A DNA stretch of 64,000 nucleotides from Acidobacteriaceae bacterium KBS 83 (GTDB taxonomy: Bacteria > Acidobacteriota > Terriglobia > Terriglobales > Acidobacteriaceae): contig KB906733.1 of the NCBI GenBank assembly GCA_000381585.1, positions 945,378 to 1,009,377 on the forward strand. Direction: 5' to 3'. The position numbers and the translations under genes are program-made. The stretch's first letter is position 1. Each line of letters starts with the position of its first letter. This document shows, one piece after another, positions 62,036-64,000 of this stretch. The notes under the pieces were generated by a model. The model did not search any database. It had not been told where the DNA came from and saw nothing but the letters and a program-made list of their open reading frames with translations.

Positions 62036-62212
62036 GTTTTGCCTTCCGTGAATGTCTGCGCCTGTGCGATCTGATGGGACGGGTTGAAGCCGGGTGGATG
62101 TGAGTTGCGTGCCAGGTCACGCGTCAGGCAGGCGCCTGATTCAATGGTAAGAGGCTTTCGAGAGGGGGTCAAACCGCGGCGGCGCGCAAGTGATTCCGCG
62201 CGAAGACGATTG

Positions 62213-62497
62213 CTAAACAGCCGGACGAAACGCCGACTTCTGACCGGCCTCGCGTTCGGCTGGAAGTGCGGCGCGCACGCGGCCGAGGAAACGCGGATCG
62301 GAGGCGCCGTAGGCGAGGAAGTTCGCGCGCGCCGCGGTCAGGCTCAAGGTGCCATTTGGTCCGCCACGCACCACGTCGGCATCCGCCTCATCCTGTCCGT
62401 CGTCCAGCCACCAGCACACCGGGCAGAGCTCAAAGACCCCGGGAGCAGTGAGCGTCCGGCTGCCGCAGCATAGGCAACGCACATTGATGGTCTCCAT
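62213..62497 (-). CDS. CPCC-type cysteine-rich protein (94 aa)
   Basis: 94 residues with the Cys-rich CPCC family pattern: CLCCGSRTL at 8-16, ELCPVCWWLDDGQDEAD (Cys 25 and 28) and GGPNGTLSLTAARANFLAYG. The cysteines probably bind one zinc ion. Here the first motif is CLCC rather than CPCC. Family members are small, scattered, often near toxin or phage genes, with no known function. The neighbours here (trigger factor, mutarotase) give no clue. Monocistronic; divergent from nothing, 151 bases after the mutarotase gene. Confidence 0.8.
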   Translation of the reverse strand: METINVRCLCCGSRTLTAPGVFELCPVCWWLDDGQDEADADVVRGGPNGTLSLTAARANFLAYGASDPRFLGRVRAALPAEREAGQKSAFRPAV

Positions 62498-62592
62498 ACT
62501 CGTCTAAGACGGTGCTGGTTGCCCGGAGTTGCACAATTTTGTCATGAAGATCACGTGACCTCCGTCATGGAGATAGCAACCCGATTCCAAAA

Positions 62593-62629
62593 TGAAAAAG
62601 CGCCGCAGCCAGTTCGGGCCCGCGGCGCC
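62593..62629 (-). terminator. Rho-independent terminator of the mutarotase gene
   Basis: On the reverse strand: GCGCCGC, a 15-base loop, GCGGCGC and then TTTTTCATTTT. It lies 20 bases after the stop codon at 62649. Confidence 0.8.
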
Positions 62630-62648
62630 TCTCGAGCAATGAGGGCTG

Positions 62649-63893
62649 CTATTTTGCCCCCGGCGTGAACAGCTCCAGCTTCACCTTCCACGTCACGGAC
62701 GCGCCCGGCTTCAGCGTCACCATGCCAGTGTCCGTGGCGTGCCACTCCTTGCCGAAGGGATCGCCGAAGTTGAACTGCTCTTCGATCGCCACGAAGTTCT
62801 TTCCGGGATCGGTCGGCGCGTAGACCTGCACCGTCTTGATCTCCGGCGATTCGCCTAGCACGTGAATGCCGTACTTCGATGCGGGATCGGTCAGCTGCAC
62901 ATCGACGGCCCCGTCGGTGCGGGTGAGTTTCGAAAAGTTGTCGTCGAGGAAGTCACCATCCAGCGGCTTGCCGTCCGGAGCGTTGAAGTCATACTTCGTG
63001 CCCTTGACCGGCTTCAGCTTGCCGGTAGGGAAGACGTCGTCATAGTTGTTCACCAGCGCCATCTTCGCCCCGGGCACATGCAGCCGCGCCTGCCCGCGGT
63101 CGCCGCTCGGAATCGCGAAGTACGGATGCCACCCGATTCCGATCGGCTCCTCTTGGTCGCCTACGTTCTTCGCCGTGATCGTCGCGGTCACGTCTTTTCC
63201 CGCGAGCTCGATCGTGAAATCGAGATCGGTCTTCGAGAGCCAGTGGCCGCCGAAGTCGCCCGCATGAATCGTGCCTGTCACTGTCTGGCCATCAGCTGAA
63301 TCGGCAACCTTCACATCATCGGTCTTCGAGGTGAGGATCAGCCCGTGAATTGAGTGCACCTCCGCGCCCGGCCTCTTGCCGGAGAAGTTCGCGGGCAGCG
63401 TCAGTGTCTTGCCGTGCCATGAGGTCACGATGCTCTGCTTGTCGTCGGAGAGCTTGCCGCGAATGCGGTTCGGATAGGGCACCAGAAAGGCGCCGCCGAA
63501 ACTGAAGGCCACATTGCCGAACTTGTCGGCGTCCGTACCGGTGAGCTTGTTCTGCGCTTCCTGGAGCGAGGGCGCGAAGAAGACATTTGTCGTGCCCTTG
63601 CCGGGAAGGTTGGCGGTGACCTGGAAGAGGTTCATGCCGCGGCCCGGGATGACTGTCGTGGAGAGGAACTCCGGCGCCGCGCCGTTTTGCGTGGGCTTGC
63701 GCTGCAACGTCACGACATCCTGGCCGTTGATCTGCGACGCAGCCGCAGGCACGTTCTGTGGATTGACCGATTCAGGAGGTGCCGAGGACTTGCAGCCGCC
63801 GGCAAGCAGCAGGGTAGCGGCCAGCAGCAGGGCCGGCAATGCGGATCTTGACGCGATTGTTCTGTTCGCGCTGGACGGGGCAAAAACGGGCAT
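62649..63893 (-). CDS. Aldose 1-epimerase (galactose mutarotase)-like lipoprotein
   Basis: 414 residues. The signal ends LLLAGG-C34-KS, so the protein should be lipid-anchored in the envelope. The rest is a mutarotase beta-sandwich with VPYPNRIRGKL, HSIHGLIL (first catalytic His), GWHPYFAIPSGD (second His) and the catalytic Glu in NFVAIEEQFN. It interconverts sugar anomers, and an exported form may prepare periplasmic sugars for uptake. AGGAG is six bases before the ATG. The last 107 bases of the window upstream of it hold nothing recognised beyond this RBS. Confidence 0.85.
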   Translation of the reverse strand: MPVFAPSSANRTIASRSALPALLLAATLLLAGGCKSSAPPESVNPQNVPAAASQINGQDVVTLQRKPTQNGAAPEFLSTTVIPGRGMNLFQVTANLPGKGTTNVFFAPSLQEAQNKLTGTDADKFGNVAFSFGGAFLVPYPNRIRGKLSDDKQSIVTSWHGKTLTLPANFSGKRPGAEVHSIHGLILTSKTDDVKVADSADGQTVTGTIHAGDFGGHWLSKTDLDFTIELAGKDVTATITAKNVGDQEEPIGIGWHPYFAIPSGDRGQARLHVPGAKMALVNNYDDVFPTGKLKPVKGTKYDFNAPDGKPLDGDFLDDNFSKLTRTDGAVDVQLTDPASKYGIHVLGESPEIKTVQVYAPTDPGKNFVAIEEQFNFGDPFGKEWHATDTGMVTLKPGASVTWKVKLELFTPGAK

Positions 63894-64000
63894 GGATGCT
63901 CCTCAAAGGAGGGAAGTATTCGCATCGCGACGGCAAGGCCGTCCGAAGCGCACCCATTCTACGCTGCGTTCTCCCAATTCGAGTTCGCCTTGGCTACTCT

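Overview
The window is GC-rich, densely coded chromosomal DNA without rRNA, tRNA, insertion sequences, phage genes or CRISPR arrays. It most resembles an Acidobacteriota genome of the Terriglobia/Acidobacteriaceae type. This rests on a combination of features: an Oar-like TonB-dependent receptor with an N-terminal carboxypeptidase-regulatory domain, a secretin carrying a C-terminal cohesin-like domain, a MqnP-type prenyltransferase (menaquinone route), an archaeal-type aspartyl-tRNA synthetase, a YXWGXW-repeat protein and many secreted proteins of unknown function. The assignment is inference from gene content, not from a marker-gene search.

Layout. 1-6.9 kb: the end of a TamB-like protein, a three-BON-domain periplasmic protein, a UbiA/MqnP prenyltransferase whose ribosome-binding site lies inside a long hairpin, a reverse-strand stress pair (a 50-residue membrane protein and CsbD), pheA and a first Lon protease. 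7-11.7 kb: secreted proteins, a small unknown gene, a frameshifted and truncated NmrA-like pseudogene and a YXWGXW lipoprotein. 11.9-18.8 kb: an envelope/isoprenoid run cdsA - DinB-like - dxr - rseP - membrane protein - YbgC thioesterase - SMP-30-like propeller. 18.9-21.7 kb: a polyhistidine secreted peptide and two tandem MFS transporters. 21.7-28.4 kb: a free-standing B12-binding protein, an ArsR regulator, two roughly 90% identical short-chain dehydrogenases that share operators and terminators, an archaeal-type AspRS, a PQQ-repeat propeller, a GNAT and DUF2905. 28.4-34.1 kb (reverse): polyprenyl diphosphate synthase, YajQ, and a tight metG-tatD-HTH-two-membrane-protein run. 34.2-40.3 kb: argS, pstS, a DJ-1/PfpI protein, pepA and smpB. 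40.6-44.8 kb: a cohesin-tailed secretin, two pseudopilins and an unrecognised protein with a urocanase-like segment. 44.8-49.6 kb: engB and an ArsR-SRPBCC-DUF899-DUF899-membrane-protein cluster driven by a palindromic, probably leaderless promoter. 49.8-64 kb: a membrane-bound spermidine-synthase-like protein, a second Lon, the Oar-like receptor, an NTF2-like protein, clpX-clpP-tig, a CPCC zinc-ribbon-like protein and an aldose-1-epimerase lipoprotein.

Working together: protein quality control is prominent (two Lon proteases, ClpXP, trigger factor, SmpB, RseP, PepA). So are envelope building (TamB, CdsA, Dxr, polyprenyl synthase, secretin) and translation (MetRS, ArgRS, AspRS, EngB). The least ordinary signals are: (a) the duplicated dehydrogenase with TTCGA-N6-TCGAA operators beside an ArsR gene; (b) a fragment of the polyprenyl-synthase 3' end left in front of the second dehydrogenase copy; (c) the hairpin closing on the prenyltransferase start codon; (d) the ArsR promoter palindrome; (e) the cohesin-tailed secretin cluster with its urocanase-like neighbour; and (f) the interruption of the tig-clpP-clpX-lon block by a divergent receptor gene. 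No large undescribed defence or mobile system was found.
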